From contig QKWP01000775.1 in assembly GCA_003550325.1 (NCBI GenBank), forward strand, positions 26,495 to 90,494: a stretch of 64,000 nt of DNA. The letters are read 5' to 3'. Source of the stretch: Gigaspora rosea (taxonomy: Eukaryota > Glomeromycota > Glomeromycetes > Diversisporales > Gigasporaceae). Made by a program: the position numbers and the translations under genes. The notes below the pieces were generated by a model, which was not told the DNA's origin, searched no databases, and saw only the letters and a program-made list of their open reading frames with translations. Below are positions 34,594 through 46,557 of the stretch, piece by piece (within the stretch, counting starts at the first letter, position 1; each line of letters starts with the position of its first letter).

Positions 34594-36181
34594 AATCGCA
34601 AAGATCGTTCAATCATTGTGGATCTGGGTGAAACAGATGTAGTGATTATAAAAGGCGAAACTTATAGAAAATTGATAGAAAAGATGATTTTAAAGTATTT
34701 TTGGTTTTTATAAATATTTTTGGTTTTTATAAATACTTTAGCTATTTATAAAATAAAACCTAGGGAACTGTGAGTAGTGAAGACGCATCAAGTGTTGATA
34801 GCGAAGAAATTGAGAATGTGTCTGGAGTTCAACAAAGCACCACCCAGGTTCTTAAACTTATAAATAAAGTTTGAAATTTGAGTTTTCTATAATTAGTTAT
34901 TAATTTTTCGGTCAATGATTTAGCTATTCGATAGTAGTAAGAACTCGATGGAACTCGAATTTTCAGAAAATGAACCTAATCTGGTAATATCGATTTATAA
35001 GGATGTTTTAACAATATTAGATTTAACATTAATTAAAAACAGGCAGAAGGCAACAGTGAGAAAGCTAGCGAAATAATTCCTAATGCGCAGGTTTGAATGT
35101 GAATTTGCTTTCATAGCTTTTATAATAATATCGAATTATTGGTGATATTTTGGTTAATGTTCTAGGATCTACAACCTATCATTATAATTAGTGACCCAAT
35201 TCCAGTTACTTCAATAATTAACAGAGTTCCAGTAAGAATTTTTAACTCATATTTTGATTTTGCTGAAATTAGCTAACATAATAATAATTTATAACTTTCT
35301 TTTATTAGGCCATATATGCCAATATTTTTGTATTGTTTAATTACCCAAACAAATTTTAACATGTATATTAACAAGATTTATTTATTTACTTACAGTATTT
35401 ATGAGCCACTATTAGTAATTTTACATTTTGGCAGAGAAAAATAAATTTCTTCAAATAATACTAAGCAAAATATTAAAATCGTTTTGTATCCATAAAATAT
35501 ATTTACTGGTTAACAATTCATTGTCTAAACTTTATAGTGATTAAATAGATATATTTCCTTGTTATTTTTCTTATTTGCAAACCTAGAGAATTTTAACCTA
35601 TTTGAATATTTCGTTAAAATAAAAAGATATAAATTCAGTGAACAACTACGAAAAGCATTACAGTTTTTTCTACCTAAATTTCTATATCCTGATCTGACAA
35701 TGTTTCAATTATTTCCACTTTATTCTAAGAAGAGTAATGAATCAAAGCGCCAAAAACGTAATAACTACGAGCAAATATGACGTGCAAAAATTAAGGATTT
35801 TTTTAAAAAACTCAATGACCAATTGTCTTTATATAAGATGAATAAAGTTGAAATATTAAAAGAAGGTAAGCATTCTTATTTTTATCATTTAAGCTATTAT
35901 TTGCTAATTTATTATTTATTTACGGTATTTTTATACTTTCAGCATGTGTAAAAATTGAATCATTAACAAATGAAAACAAACTACTAGAAAATAAAATCAG
36001 ACATTTAAGCGAAGTTTGCCGAATTCAATCAAGTGAAATAAATTGTTTATTGAACGAAAATAATCTATTGAACCAGATTTGTCAAATTCAATTAAGTCGG
36101 AACCAGTTGGAAATTTGGCAAATTCAAATGATATATTTAAACGCGAATACACCATTTCATAGTAATAATAGTAATATTTAA
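34594..36181 (+). pseudogene. bHLH-type transcription factor-like gene with TGA in the basic region
   Basis: The last two exons are clear. The exon ending at 35865 reads SKKSNESKRQKRNNYEQI, a TGA at 35778-35780, then RAKIKDFFKKLNDQLSLY and KMNKVEILKE. The final exon 35943-36181 joins in phase and gives ACVKIESLTNENKLLENKI, then a Gln/Asn-rich coil to the stop. This fits a basic helix-loop-helix: basic residues, N-x-x-E, R-x-x-I-x-x-F-x-x-L, loop, helix 2 leading into a leucine-zipper-like coil. The TGA stands where Arg (CGA) is expected. Upstream, short acidic exon-like pieces bounded by AG and GT (34765-34848, 34925-34982, 35042-35090, 35166-35231) and a longer one near 34594-34690 (SIIVDLGETDVVIIKGE) may be its 5' exons; their joins are uncertain. 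Role inferred: DNA-binding regulator in the nucleus. Confidence 0.6.
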
Positions 36182-36834
36182 ATATATTTATATTATTGTT
36201 AAAGTGAGATTAATTGGCTAAAAAAATATATAGTATACTGATCTTTGCTATTTTGCAAGCTTACATTACTAACACCACTAGGTGACTTTTATGATAAGTG
36301 TGAACAAAAAGATGGTTCTCTTATGATTTCTTTGAAGACTTTAAGTAAAGCTAAAGTTTATTTAGATAGCATAAAAAGGATGAATAAATAAATAAATAAA
36401 TAAATCAGTAAACTACTCAAAGTGTATAAATTTCATAGTAAAATCAGCAGAAAACTATAAATGCTTTTTAATGCCGAAAGTTGGGTAATAAGTATATGTC
36501 TAATAGCTATGAATAGAAAAATGCAAATAACTCGCTATTTAATAGATAATTATACCAATACTGTATTATAACTGAAATAATTAGCTCTGCAATGCATGAT
36601 AGAAGTCCAAGGGATCAATAACGGAATTTCTTCAAATGTTCTGTTAATTAGAGATCTCGTATCCATTTTCATATTAAATCCAATAATATTCAATGAAGTT
36701 ACAGTACACCAAAACTATCCAAAACGACTAGGAAACCCAAATAGAGGGTCGCGATAGAGGCGTAGATTGAAAATCTTGTTCTTTTGATGCGAGTTAAGTA
36801 TTCTTTTCTGAGATTCGAACAATTTTAGCGATTA
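36182..36834. other. gene-free stretch
   Basis: A short AAAT-type microsatellite lies at 36384-36405. Nothing else is recognised. Confidence 0.45.
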
Positions 36835-37085
36835 GGCCACGCAAAGTTAATTTTTCGGTTTGCATTACCCGCTAACCAATTTTTTCAATTTTTGAACTTT
36901 TTTTTTTAAAGTTCCAATCGTGCCAATTGTTCAATTTTTGCAGTTTATTTTTTTTCATACCTTTATCCGTAATTACCCGATAGGTCACGGAATTACCCGA
37001 TAGAACCGACAGAAAAAAAAATCCGCCCGCTGACTAATTTTTTTAGATTCATGTAATGCAAAACGAAAATAAACTTTGCGTGGCC
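36835..37085. mobile_element. PIF/Harbinger-type MITE, TTA target duplication
   Basis: It starts GGCCACGCAAAGTTAATTTT, ends with the near complement, and is flanked on both sides by TTA. About 35 bases pair at the ends. It is the cleanest copy of this family in the window and has no coding capacity. Confidence 0.85.
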
Positions 37086-37223
37086 TTAAGGGAAAACAAC
37101 CAGAATTCTACTTTACGATTTTTGAAGGTATGAACTCGACATTTTTTTATTGAAGGTAAATATAGTTTTAATTACATATGGAATAAATTTTATAAAATTT
37201 TACTAATTATTTCTTTTGAATTT

Positions 37224-37546
37224 TCAATATTTTATCGTTTGCTTAAATTTTGTTAAGGCCAATCCTAAGAAATAATTGGCTTTCGAACATATTTCTTTGT
37301 TTGTGCTCATTCGCAAATTGCTAATGACCTTATAAGCATTTCCACGATCTGGCATCTTTTTAAGTCCATTCTCTGTAGCTTCAATAGAATGCATTGAATT
37401 AAATAAATCCTGCTTTCAATATTTTGAAAGTATTCACTAATCTTACAAAGATCAGAAAGTGATATATTCTTGTTTATAATTGAGTTTTCTACAGATAATA
37501 ATTTTTCATGAATATCTAAAATATAGTCCTTAGAAATTTTGTCCAT
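37224..37546 (-). pseudogene. uncharacterised protein of about 107 residues, one frameshift
   Basis: The frame starts MDKISKDYILDIHEKLL and runs to EYFQNIESR near 37412. It then slips by one base into another frame with protein-like text: DLFNSMHSIEATENGLKK, MPDRGNAYKVISNLRMS, ICSKANYFLGLALTKFK and a stop at 37224. No stop interrupts either part. The protein is helical and lysine-rich with no signal peptide or membrane segment. The family is not recognised. The single slip may be decay or a sequence error. Confidence 0.5.
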
Positions 37547-38900
37547 TTGTTTGTACCTTTAAGGAAAAAGGAGTATTGTAATTGATAACAAAACTTATTT
37601 GCTAAATATTTGGTTGTTACTTAAATTTTTTCCTCAGATTGTACACTTGAATTTATATTAGTTTTTAATTTTACCCTGGAATAATTTATTGATTCTTATT
37701 GTATAGTCAAGTTATTAATTGTGTTTCTTTTTTCAATTATGATAACGATTTTTATTGTACTTACTGTGTTTTGGGTTTTACTGAAACCCTAATATGACGA
37801 ATAAATAAATTAAACACTCTACCCAAAAGGGCTATTTTTCAAATTAAATGTTCAGTAATTTAATTTTATTTAATTGTGAAAAATTCGACAACAATTATCC
37901 ATTTAAACTTAAGGAAATGATAATACAAATCGCGGGCTCCTTGCTCTGACAAGAATGCAAAATATAAATTTCAGATTTGTAATCAGGCCAAGAATTTTCT
38001 TAATTTAATATTTATTCGTTAACAAACAATGCATTTGGTATTTATTCGTTAACTTCGGATGGATTAATTGTTTGAATTACATTAGGTTCAGTTTGAATTA
38101 TTATTTTGGATGGTTTTGTGTATTAGGTATATATAATGCATTTCTTATACATTAATCATTTTTCATTACGCAGCCCTATTTGGAATTGAATTTAATATCC
38201 TCCATTATTATAATCTATTTGAAGTTGAAAATCATATTTATATTATTCTTTTTGTTTACTTTTTTTGCCTTATTTTATTGACACAATAGTAGATGGTGGG
38301 TACCCGAAAGTTGTTTTCAGCCCAAATTTGGATCGAAATCAAAATACATTAAACAATAAGTAAATTGTTATTTCTCCCTCAGCATTAAATTTTTTCAATG
38401 AAGTTTGAACTGAATAAATTCTATACTTCATTTTTAAATAGTACTTACGACTGTGGATACATTTAATTTATAATTATATAAGACCATGTAAAGTATTGTT
38501 ATTGAACTAAAGTAATTTATTAATAGCATTAACACAAGTATCTGCCTCATGTAACTAGTTAGAAAAATACATAAATACATTTCATTCGAGTGACTCATTC
38601 CAACTCCAACTTTAAAAATGATACAAAGAATTTATTAATAACTAATAATTATTAATAGATGATCGAGGTGTATTATATGTTGGAATAAATGTAAACATTC
38701 TACTACTAATTTCTTCGTATTCTTTCTCCCTTTCATCATTATAAATGTCCTTTACAATACTAAAAACCGGATTTTCAAACAAACAATAATGAATAAAATC
38801 GTGATTTAGCAAAACAACAATTCTAATAAAAAAATGAATTTAAAATTAATAAAATTTATTAAAATAACTTTTTTAAATAAATCACATGAACCCATACATA
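37547..38900. other. gene-free stretch
   Basis: AT-rich with no coding frame. A small direct repeat, TTTATTCGTTAAC, occurs at 38011 and 38041. Confidence 0.45.
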
Positions 38901-38902
38901 GC

Positions 38903-39059
38903 AGATTCTCGATTTTGATTGGCTAAGAGCGGCGATCAAAGAATTGGCTGGAATTACTCAAAATTTATAATAAATCAGCCGCCTATTAAGTGAAAATTTC
39001 ATGGGCGAATTTTACCATAGTGCGGGCCAAAACCGCTAGCCAATCAAAATTGAGTACTG
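38903..39059. mobile_element. MITE candidate with about 25-base inverted ends
   Basis: CGATTTTGATTGGCTAAG near the left end pairs with CTAGCCAATCAAAATTG near the right end; the inside is not strongly palindromic. Confidence 0.5.
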
Positions 39060-39600
39060 TTGACAAGTGTTATGATCTTTATGGTAGTTCATTTGATTAA
39101 AGTGTTATCGAAGAATAATTAAATCAATATAAATACTTTTTCATTTGTCAAAAATAAAAAATAACAAGCCTATCAATCTTAGATTATGTACGGATCGTGT
39201 TTGGTGCCTCTTCCATTCATTTGTGAAGGTTTTATAACTTTGGAAATCGTCTTAGTAGAATGCTCGAGTGCAACTTCATATCTCATTTTCTTCAAAGTTA
39301 GAAAGTAAATACACAAATTGGCTTTCACGACCTTGAGGCACATATGTTATCGATATTGTAATTGAAAGCTTGCGATATTATTAAGATACTTATGCTTTTT
39401 TTTTTTAGAATTTATTTTACCGAAATCTAAAAAAAAGAGGGTAGCATCAAAGTTAGTATTGAAGGTCCAAAGAAGTTAATTTTAATGAAAAATATCTGAT
39501 TTAAATACTTTTAAAATCAATTCTTTTAATCGATTATGTACGGATCTTTTTTGGAGCCCATTCCCTTCAGAATTCTTACAATTTTTGTATGATTAACCTT

Positions 39601-40155
39601 CTAACTAGCCTTCCTTTTTTGATCCTTACTATTTGCTTTTATCACTTGATCTTTGATTTTCTTTACATTAAGAGGTTGTTCGTAATAATCTTTGTTGTAA
39701 ATTGTAACGATTATACCCTTTTCGCAAACGGTGAGAATATTTTGTGGATTACATCTTCGAAGGATAGTCGTAAATTCTTGAATGTTATCCGATTGGTAAC
39801 TAAATAATAAATCATTGATCGGATCGATAGTGATAGCAACATCGCCCAAAAGCTCCTCCATATAGGATACATGCTCATGATTCTTAACCAGGATGAACAA
39901 GATGTTGATATTGTTGTAAGTCATGTTTGTCCTTAAATCTTTCGCGAAGTTGTATTCAGCATTCAAAAAAGTTTCGCTTGTAATATTCAAAGAATATTGG
40001 ATGCTGTTGTCCTTAAACTCATCAAAATTACAAACATTTGGGCAAAGCTTTTTCACAAAATGTTTGAAAGCGTAGTCATCTTTTACATTCTTTATTTTAT
40101 CTGAGAATTCAAATTTCTTATTAACGTAGACTAAAACTAGAATATTTTGATTCAT
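39601..40155 (-). CDS. uncharacterised 184-residue protein
   Basis: One uninterrupted frame starts MNQNILVLVYVNKKFEFSDK. It is a mixed alpha/beta protein with no signal peptide, membrane segment or recognised domain, and it ends in a basic tail (KDQKRKAS). An A/T-rich TATA-like stretch lies about 60 bases upstream of the start. Part of its 3' end and downstream sequence (39540-39670) is repeated in diverged form at 58520-58665, so it belongs to a duplicated sequence. It has no visible lesion, which is unusual in this window. The function is unknown; I do not assign a family. Confidence 0.65.
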   Translation of the reverse strand: MNQNILVLVYVNKKFEFSDKIKNVKDDYAFKHFVKKLCPNVCNFDEFKDNSIQYSLNITSETFLNAEYNFAKDLRTNMTYNNINILFILVKNHEHVSYMEELLGDVAITIDPINDLLFSYQSDNIQEFTTILRRCNPQNILTVCEKGIIVTIYNKDYYEQPLNVKKIKDQVIKANSKDQKRKAS

Positions 40156-40384
40156 TGTGATTTTGAATTTTTGTTTGATACTTGAAAGTAGAGCAGTTGA
40201 GAGAGTTTAAATATTAGGCAAGCAAGGCTTCGCGTCACTAATGAAGTCTATTTATGGATAATTTTAAGGAAACTACTATCTTTTATCCGAGTAGTTATTA
40301 GTTGGTTTCATAAATAATAGTTTGTAGAATTCCAATTAATTGTTACATAATATATATTAATCGTCATTCGGCCAAAAAAAATAT

Positions 40385-40545
40385 TTTTAGAATTTATTAA
40401 TGACGCGTAAGACGAAATCCAAATTGGAATTCTTCGAAAGTTTTTATAATTAAACAATACTTACTATCTTCCTATCAAAAATGATTTAAAATAAGAAACA
40501 GTGAAGTGACACGCATGATATTCGATTAGAAATATAAAAGTAACT
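40385..40545 (+). repeat. dispersed repeat, inverted partner at 45425-45900
   Basis: ATTAATGACGCGTAAGACGA and the next 90 bases match the reverse complement of 45425-45540. The following text with ACACGCATGATATTC matches the reverse complement of 45830-45880 and a direct partner near 41510-41605. Confidence 0.65.
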
Positions 40546-41021
40546 AATCACTACACTCTCTATGCATACATGTTTAATATGCGGTTAATTAAAATTCTTA
40601 AAACAAGAGCAATTTTGAACAAAAAGTTCTTGGCTTTCCGAGTGGCTAATTTATTGCATACTATACCTTTTCAATAAAAATTTAATTTGGAATTCTATAC
40701 ATGAATTGTAGTTGGAATGCTTATTTTCGGAAGAATACGGCATTTATTTTTTCATCAAATTTGTTACAAATGTAAATTGTCTTTAACCTATTTTTTGATC
40801 ATATATTTTATTGGTTTTATTTTTTCAAAAAAATTTCTAAAGAAAATAATAATCGAAACCATTTTTAATTCATATATAGCAACAATGTCCTACAATTATA
40901 TATAATTTAATATTTTATGAATTGAATTATATTAAATTACCATTGATAATATCTCAAGAATCTAATTGACTTAACCATTGAAAAGGAAAACAGAATCTTT
41001 CTTGAGAATTATTGGGAGATA

Positions 41022-41229
41022 TTTCCACACCCATATGTAAATCATGTTTTTTTTAACTTTGGTCGAAAGTAACTCGACGCCCACACAACCAAATCCGATG
41101 AAATTTTTTATTTGAATTCTATAGATCCGGAGAATTATAATAAAAAATTTTATTAGATTTGGTTGTGTGGGCGTCGATTTACTTTCGACCAAGTTAAAAA
41201 AAATCATGATTTGCATATGGGTGTGGAAA
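41022..41229. mobile_element. MITE, near-perfect 88-base inverted repeats
   Basis: TTTCCACACCCATATG opens and its complement closes the element; pairing continues through TCGACGCCCACACAACCAAA almost to the centre. A matching lone end, GGGTGTGGAAATAT, occurs at 45099 inside the LRR relic. Confidence 0.85.
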
Positions 41230-41509
41230 AATCATGACCCTTTAATCTGTTAAGCTACTATTAACAATATTTTTATTACGTAGTAACATTATTTAATTAT
41301 TTTAAACTTTGCTATTATATTATTAAAATATTAATAAAATATTATATTATTATATTGCTATTAGATTGTAATTAGATAATTATATTAGATTATACATAGA
41401 TTATAATTATATTATAAATATACAAGAGTAGACAAATTGAGGAGTATGGATTTTCCATAAATTCTTGAAACAAAGAATTACATAATATTTACTCGAATAA
41501 AATAAATAT

Positions 41510-41605
41510 CGGGCAAAAACTATTTTTAGAATTGAATAGACTTTCCATCTTACTCTCAAATATTTTAAAAGCAGTGACACGCGTGATATTCAACAAGATT
41601 CCGAT
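41510..41605 (+). repeat. second copy of the 40.4 kb repeat
   Basis: Shares CCATCTTACTCTCAAATATT and ACACGCGTGATATTCAAC with the copies at 40.4 and 45.8 kb. Confidence 0.5.
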
Positions 41606-42429
41606 GGTTTTCAAATATTAATAAATTGCAATAATTAAACCACATATGACATAGTTATATTTATAATCTTTTCAAAATAATAAATGGAATGGTAGATAAA
41701 ACACATATTTCAAAACTATTTTCTGAAAATTTACCAGAAAATATTGCTAATAAGATCGGTAATTTTGTGATTAAATGAGGTTTATGGTAATATTTAAATT
41801 TATTAATTTAATTTATTCATTCATTTGGCAGGATATTCAAAAGCTGGATCTACAACAATAACATTATTAATTTTAATTAAGTATAATAACAAATTTTTTA
41901 TCATTTTTTTTTATATAAAACCATATAAATTCTCATTAGAAACAGAATTATACACTATACTACAAGAGGTTATTTAAATTTTATTTGGAATTCTATACGT
42001 GGAAGTTAGAAGTTCTTGTAAGAAAAATTATGAGTTCTTTACTGTGATTTTTGTAGAATTACGTCATTTATAGAACCGCAATTTATTTAGTGGAGCTATA
42101 AGATTCCAAACTATTTAGTTGCTACCTTTTGTAGCACCTAATTCATTTATTTGATTCAAGAATTTGCTCATGAAGGTTGGAGAACGATTAATGTTATATA
42201 TTTTGTTAATAATCATAAGAAAATGACACGTATGTATTCCCAAAAAATATACAGTTTTCGCGTGAGAGAATACAAAAAATAGCCATTCGGATAAAGAATT
42301 TTAAAACTTAAGTTTCATTTCTAATTTACAAAGATTGAAAGACTAACCATTTTAGACACCCATGTATACTAACACTGATGTAATACAATGGTGAAATATT
42401 CCGATTGGTGAAAAACGCGTTACTATATC

Positions 42430-42565
42430 ATATAGAAGTTGAATGAAAATCTCTGTTACTTGTCTTTGCCTGATGGTTAACCGTATGAAACAAAAAATTG
42501 GTACTTTTGCACATTAACATAATTTGTATTAGCAATGAATTTTCAAATAAAAGAATTACTTCTTG
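42430..42565 (+). repeat. dispersed repeat with tRNA-like A-box motif
   Basis: It aligns with 56470-56610 (GAATGAAAATCTCTGTTACT, ATAATTTGTATTAG, ATAAATTTTMAAAT). It contains one of about ten copies of a motif close to TTTTGTCCGAATGGTTAA. Confidence 0.6.
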
Positions 42566-42635
42566 CGCGAATTCAGCCTTTTACCGAAAGAAATAACGTG
42601 GGAATAAAGAAAATTTGATTCTTACATTCGTTAGC

Positions 42636-43116
42636 GTCTTTGTCCAAATGGTTAACTTGGTTTAACTCTAACAAATAAATTTTTGTAAATAGGAATTTAA
42701 TATTAAAATTCTTTGTACTTTACTGCAAAAGGCCTTTTGTCTGAATGGCTAATTTTTTGCACTATGTAGTTACTATAATAAATTTAAATACGCGAAAATA
42801 TCTAAAAATAATATGAAAATATGTTTTTAAAAGATATCAAGGAATGTTAATTTTCTTGTGAGTGGTTCTCTTATTTGAATGATTATTGAGATAATCTAAT
42901 TTGTATTAATAATATGCAATATTTCTAATGAGGTATTTATGGAACGAATGTCTTGTCACTAAGGTCTTTTATTCGAATGTTTAATCATTACACATAACGA
43001 GAAACAAAGATTAACCATTACTAATTAATTATTTCATCTTCTTGAGTAAATTCTTGAAACAAAGAAATCAGCCTTTGCACCTTATTACAAAAAGGTCTTT
43101 TGTCCGAATGGTTAAT
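42636..43116 (+). repeat. cluster of four TTTTGTCCGAATGGTTAA-like motifs
   Basis: Copies lie at 42636-42655, 42731-42752, 42963-42984 and 43093-43116; others are at 40630, 42461, 43804, 45329, 56519 and 56645. The core TGTCCGAATGG resembles the 5' part (A box) of tRNA-Leu/Ser genes, but no B box follows, so these are not tRNAs. Confidence 0.6.
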
Positions 43117-43158
43117 CTTATTACTGTATTATTAGAATTTTTGTAAATATATAAAAAA

Positions 43159-43167
43159 TATAAAAGG
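43159..43167 (+). promoter_or_regulatory. TATA box of the 43228 gene
   Basis: TATAAAAGG lies about 69 bases before the ATG, at usual distance for a short leader. Confidence 0.55.
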
Positions 43168-43227
43168 CGTGTGCTATCTCCCAGACTCTGCAAAAGCTAT
43201 AAAGAAAGATATTTAACTCAAACTAAA

Positions 43228-43591
43228 ATGCTATCACGACATACTCAAAAAAAAAAAACTGTGCGAATTCTGTAACAAACGAAATTTACCAATACGCCAT
43301 AAAAATGTGCCTTTTTGTCTGGTCTTGGTCATGAAGCGGCGGTTGAAACTTAAAAATTCAACCTATCAAATTTTAAAAAATGTAGAAAAAAACAGTATAA
43401 TTAAGAAGCATGAAATTCACCAATACACAAGAAATATTTGTAATGAATGTCAACATTTACTTCAAAAAATTTGCTTGGTAAAAGATGAAAACTATTTACC
43501 AGAAGAAGAAGAAGCATTCAATGCAGCAATCATAAGAGCTCAATTAATTAGCAAAATTTCAAGATATTTACATAAAAATATAAATTTTTAA
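43228..43591 (+). CDS. small Cys/His-rich protein (about 120 residues), A-run frame break
   Basis: ATG at 43228 opens MLSRHTQKKK, then a run of 12 A. With 11 A the frame would continue into LCEFCNKRNLPIRHKNVPFC, and the rest is open: VMKRRLKLKN, IKKHEIHQYTRNICNECQHL, then an acidic stretch and IRAQLISKISRYLHKN before the stop at 43589. CxxC, C, CxxC and His residues suggest a zinc-binding module. As written, the first frame stops after 15 codons, so the extra A is a real lesion or a homopolymer error. A TATA box and the repeated upstream motif precede it. Family not recognised. Confidence 0.55.
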
Positions 43592-44211
43592 TTAAAAGTT
43601 GAAATAATATTTTTCAAGTGGTTGTAGAAATAAAATAGCAATCAAAATAAGTTAAAGCGAATTTCTAATTTATCTATATTTTGTTATTTTCAATAATGTA
43701 AAAAGAATTTTCGTTAAAATAAATTTGAATATCAATATACTGTATATCAGTTTATTACGCGCGTTCGAATAAATACTTAGGAACAAAATGGTTTCGCGTA
43801 TTCGGTCTTTTATCAGAATAATCATAAGAAACGTGGGAATAAGAAAAATCAATTCTTACATTCGTTATCTTGCGTAATATTGTACATTTTATTTACAGTG
43901 CTTTTCAAATCACTGTTCACAATTCATATAAAAAGGATAAGAGTGAAATCTTTTTTTCCTCTACACTTATAAAAGTTTTATATAGTCGCAAAAAATAAAA
44001 TATAAATCATCTACTAAACCAATTTGAATAATTTTTTATATTATATATAAAAGAGTTTGTTCTACAATTTTATTAGAAAAATAAAGCATATTAGCATAAT
44101 AAAAAAATAGTTATCTATGGAGGAAAAGAAGATTTCATAATTATAATAAATTTGATAGTAATTTTAGTAATTTATGCCTATGAAATACTATCCTTCTTAG
44201 CAATTAAATTC

Positions 44212-44288
44212 TAATTTCGGTGACAAATAATTCTATTTTCTGTGACAATTAGAATTAAAGGAATTTATATTATTTGTCACCGAAATTA
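44212..44288. repeat. 77-base fold-back
   Basis: TAATTTCGGTGACAAATA pairs with its complement at the right end around an AT-rich centre. Confidence 0.7.
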
Positions 44289-44722
44289 AGATGCAGAAAT
44301 ATGTATTGTTTTACAATAAAAACTTGAATAATTAATTAAACATCATATGATTAAGAAAGATCTGTGTTATGTTGGGGTTACAATACATACTAGGGTCGCA
44401 TGAAAAATTTTTTATAATGTTAACTTTGGTACCATTTTTCGATTATAATTTAAAATAGTATAAATCGAGAAAATACGAAAGTTGATATCCGCAGTAAATT
44501 CGGATTTTAATAAAAAATTATCATTCCTGGATTTCTTGATATTCGTTTTGGAATTTGAGGAACGGTGGGAATAGAATGCACATATTTGAGATAGATATAT
44601 TTCTTTTGATTATTAACTCTATTTCAGTATTTATCCCCTGTTGGATTTTCATTTTAGAATCAACTCAATCTGAATTCTCCGTATCCCACCGCATATTCTT
44701 TATAAAAATTTTACTCAAAATT

Positions 44723-44940
44723 TATCAATTGAAATTGAATGAATTCATTTAAGAATCAACTTTGTGCCTAATTAGGAATGCATGTTTCACAATCTATCCC
44801 AAGAATTCTGCGGTGCAAAGTCTGCCAATCCTACAGAAAATTTTTTAGCTCTCAAAAATTTATCAATTGAAATTGAATGAATTCATTTTAGAATCAACCT
44901 TATTCTTAATTAGGAATGCATGTTTCACAATCTAATGCGT
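44723..44940 (+). repeat. 82-base direct duplication, 134 bases apart
   Basis: ATTTATCAATTGAAATTGAA through TGCATGTTTCACAATCTA occurs at 44723 and 44857. The second copy runs into the LRR relic. Confidence 0.75.
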
Positions 44941-45135
44941 TGCAAAAACCAGACAATACAAAATAAAATAGCGATTTCTTTAACTTCCTTAAGCCTTTGC
45001 GATAATCAACTCGGACCTGCGTTTGGAAAAAAAATAGCAGATGCTCTTTGCCAAAATGCCACCTTAACCTCCTTCAACCTTAGTTATAGTTATCAAAAAG
45101 GGTGTGGAAATATCAATTTCCTAAAATTATTATAA
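44920..45135 (+). pseudogene. leucine-rich repeat fragment
   Basis: The frame contains LTSLSLCDNQLGPAFGKKIA and DALCQNATLTSFNLSYS, about one and a half ribonuclease-inhibitor-type LRRs as in NLR-like or RNI-like proteins. It has no domain before or after. Downstream it is cut by GGGTGTGGAAATAT, the end of the 41022-type MITE. A related fragment lies on the minus strand at 52295-52579. It is a relic of a larger repeat protein. Confidence 0.65.
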
Positions 45136-45219
45136 AAAATCCGAATATCAGAATATTCGTAATTTTTAAATAGGAAAACTTATAACGGATCACATCTCTG
45201 CCGCCAGGTAAAATCTACA

Positions 45220-45325
45220 GATTAGAACGTTGATGTTATACGACTGATTTTTCACACGGTGTGCAACATATAAAAAAATAAATTTACAATACCAGATCAT
45301 TCCGCTAGTACAAAATACTGCATAA
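45220..45325 (+). repeat. 105-base direct repeat with 50460-50565
   Basis: Both copies read TTGATGTTATACGACTGATT, then CAACATATAAAAAAATAA and CCAGATCATTCCGCTAGTAC. Confidence 0.75.
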
Positions 45326-45424
45326 CACGATCTTTTGCCCGTATGGTTCTTTTAAACCTTTTTGTTTCATTCAGTCATATTTTATGTTTATTAATTGAAA
45401 CAAAGAAAATTCAGACTTGCTTGA

Positions 45425-45900
45425 TATAATTAGCATGATTTTAAAATATTAAAGAGGAAGATGGAAGATATTGGTTTAACTATAAAAATTTTTGAAGAAT
45501 TCCAATTTAGATTTCGTCTTACGCATTATTAAATATCTTATTCAATATATATATATTGTCATTACTTAAATTTATACTAACTGGGTCCAATACCTACACA
45601 TACTTTCTATTTCTTTATCGGATCATTCCGAAATGGGGACGTCTAAATCCCATTATTCTCTCAATGATAATACATGAAACAAAGAAATAAACCTTCTTAT
45701 AATGTTTGCATATTCCTTGTTCTGATATAGAAAACTTTTTGTTCAGAATTGTTCTTGTTTCAAGAATTTAATTAAGATTAAATTAGCCATTTTTTTTAAA
45801 TTGCGCGTAGGTTGTACATTTATATTTCTAATTGGATCTTGCTGAATATCACGCGTCGTTTCACTAGTTTATTTTAAAAATATTTGGAAAATACTATTGA
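45425..45900 (-). repeat. inverted partner of the 40.4 kb repeat
   Basis: TTCGTCTTACGCATTATTAA (45512-45531) and GAATATCACGCGTCG (45844-45858) are the complements of the two parts at 40.4-40.54 kb, here separated by about 290 bases of other DNA. Confidence 0.6.
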
Positions 45901-46289
45901 AAATTATTCTATTATATCGCTTGATGAAAAATATACAAATGGAAGAAACTTTGAAATTAAAATTTATAATTTTCTAAAATAGTAAAGTATATCACAGATG
46001 TTGCCGAACTGCTTCGTGTAACAGATTTTGGGGGCTCAGTATTCAGAAATTTAGTAATAACGATGACTTTGTATAGGCGTTACGAACTTAGAAATATCTC
46101 GGCGTACGCCCATTTGCACAGTAACGAATAAACTATAACGAATAAAAAGGGATAAAAAACAAACAAAAGAAACATAATAAACAAATAAAAAAATATATAT
46201 ATAACAAACAAATAAACATGTAATAGAAAAAGAACAAACAAATAAAGAAAGAGAAAATTTTCATTCTTGGCCAATTAGCCTGTAAAAAA

Positions 46290-46557
46290 AAATTTCTATA
46301 CGAGGGTCGTAATACCAGATAATACTATTAGCGTACGATTATTAAATCGACAAGAAGTTTTAAATTTTTGACAAAGGTTATAATAATAAACAAATTAATA
46401 AAAAAAATAATTTTTTTTTATAATGGCAAAAATTGAACTTTTGTTTTATTTGCTAGCTATTTTTATTTTTTTTTTATTATGAAATCTAATTCTGTCGTAT
46501 TTATACAAAATGTGAAATTTTGTCACTTACTTGAGTGTAGTATAACTACCTAATGGA
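46290..46557 (+). repeat. about 250-base repeat shared with 57495-57745
   Basis: Shared text includes GTACGATTATTAAATCG, TTTGACAAAGGTTAT, TTATAATGGCAAAA, TGAAATCTAATTCTG and CGTATTTATACAAAATGTGA in the same order. Non-coding. Confidence 0.75.

Noticed and set aside
40971-41216. 81-residue minus-strand ORF
   Set aside because: Runs through the palindromic MITE at 41022-41229.
42636-43116. tRNA genes
   Set aside because: Only an A-box-like core is present; no B box, anticodon stem or paired acceptor stem follows.
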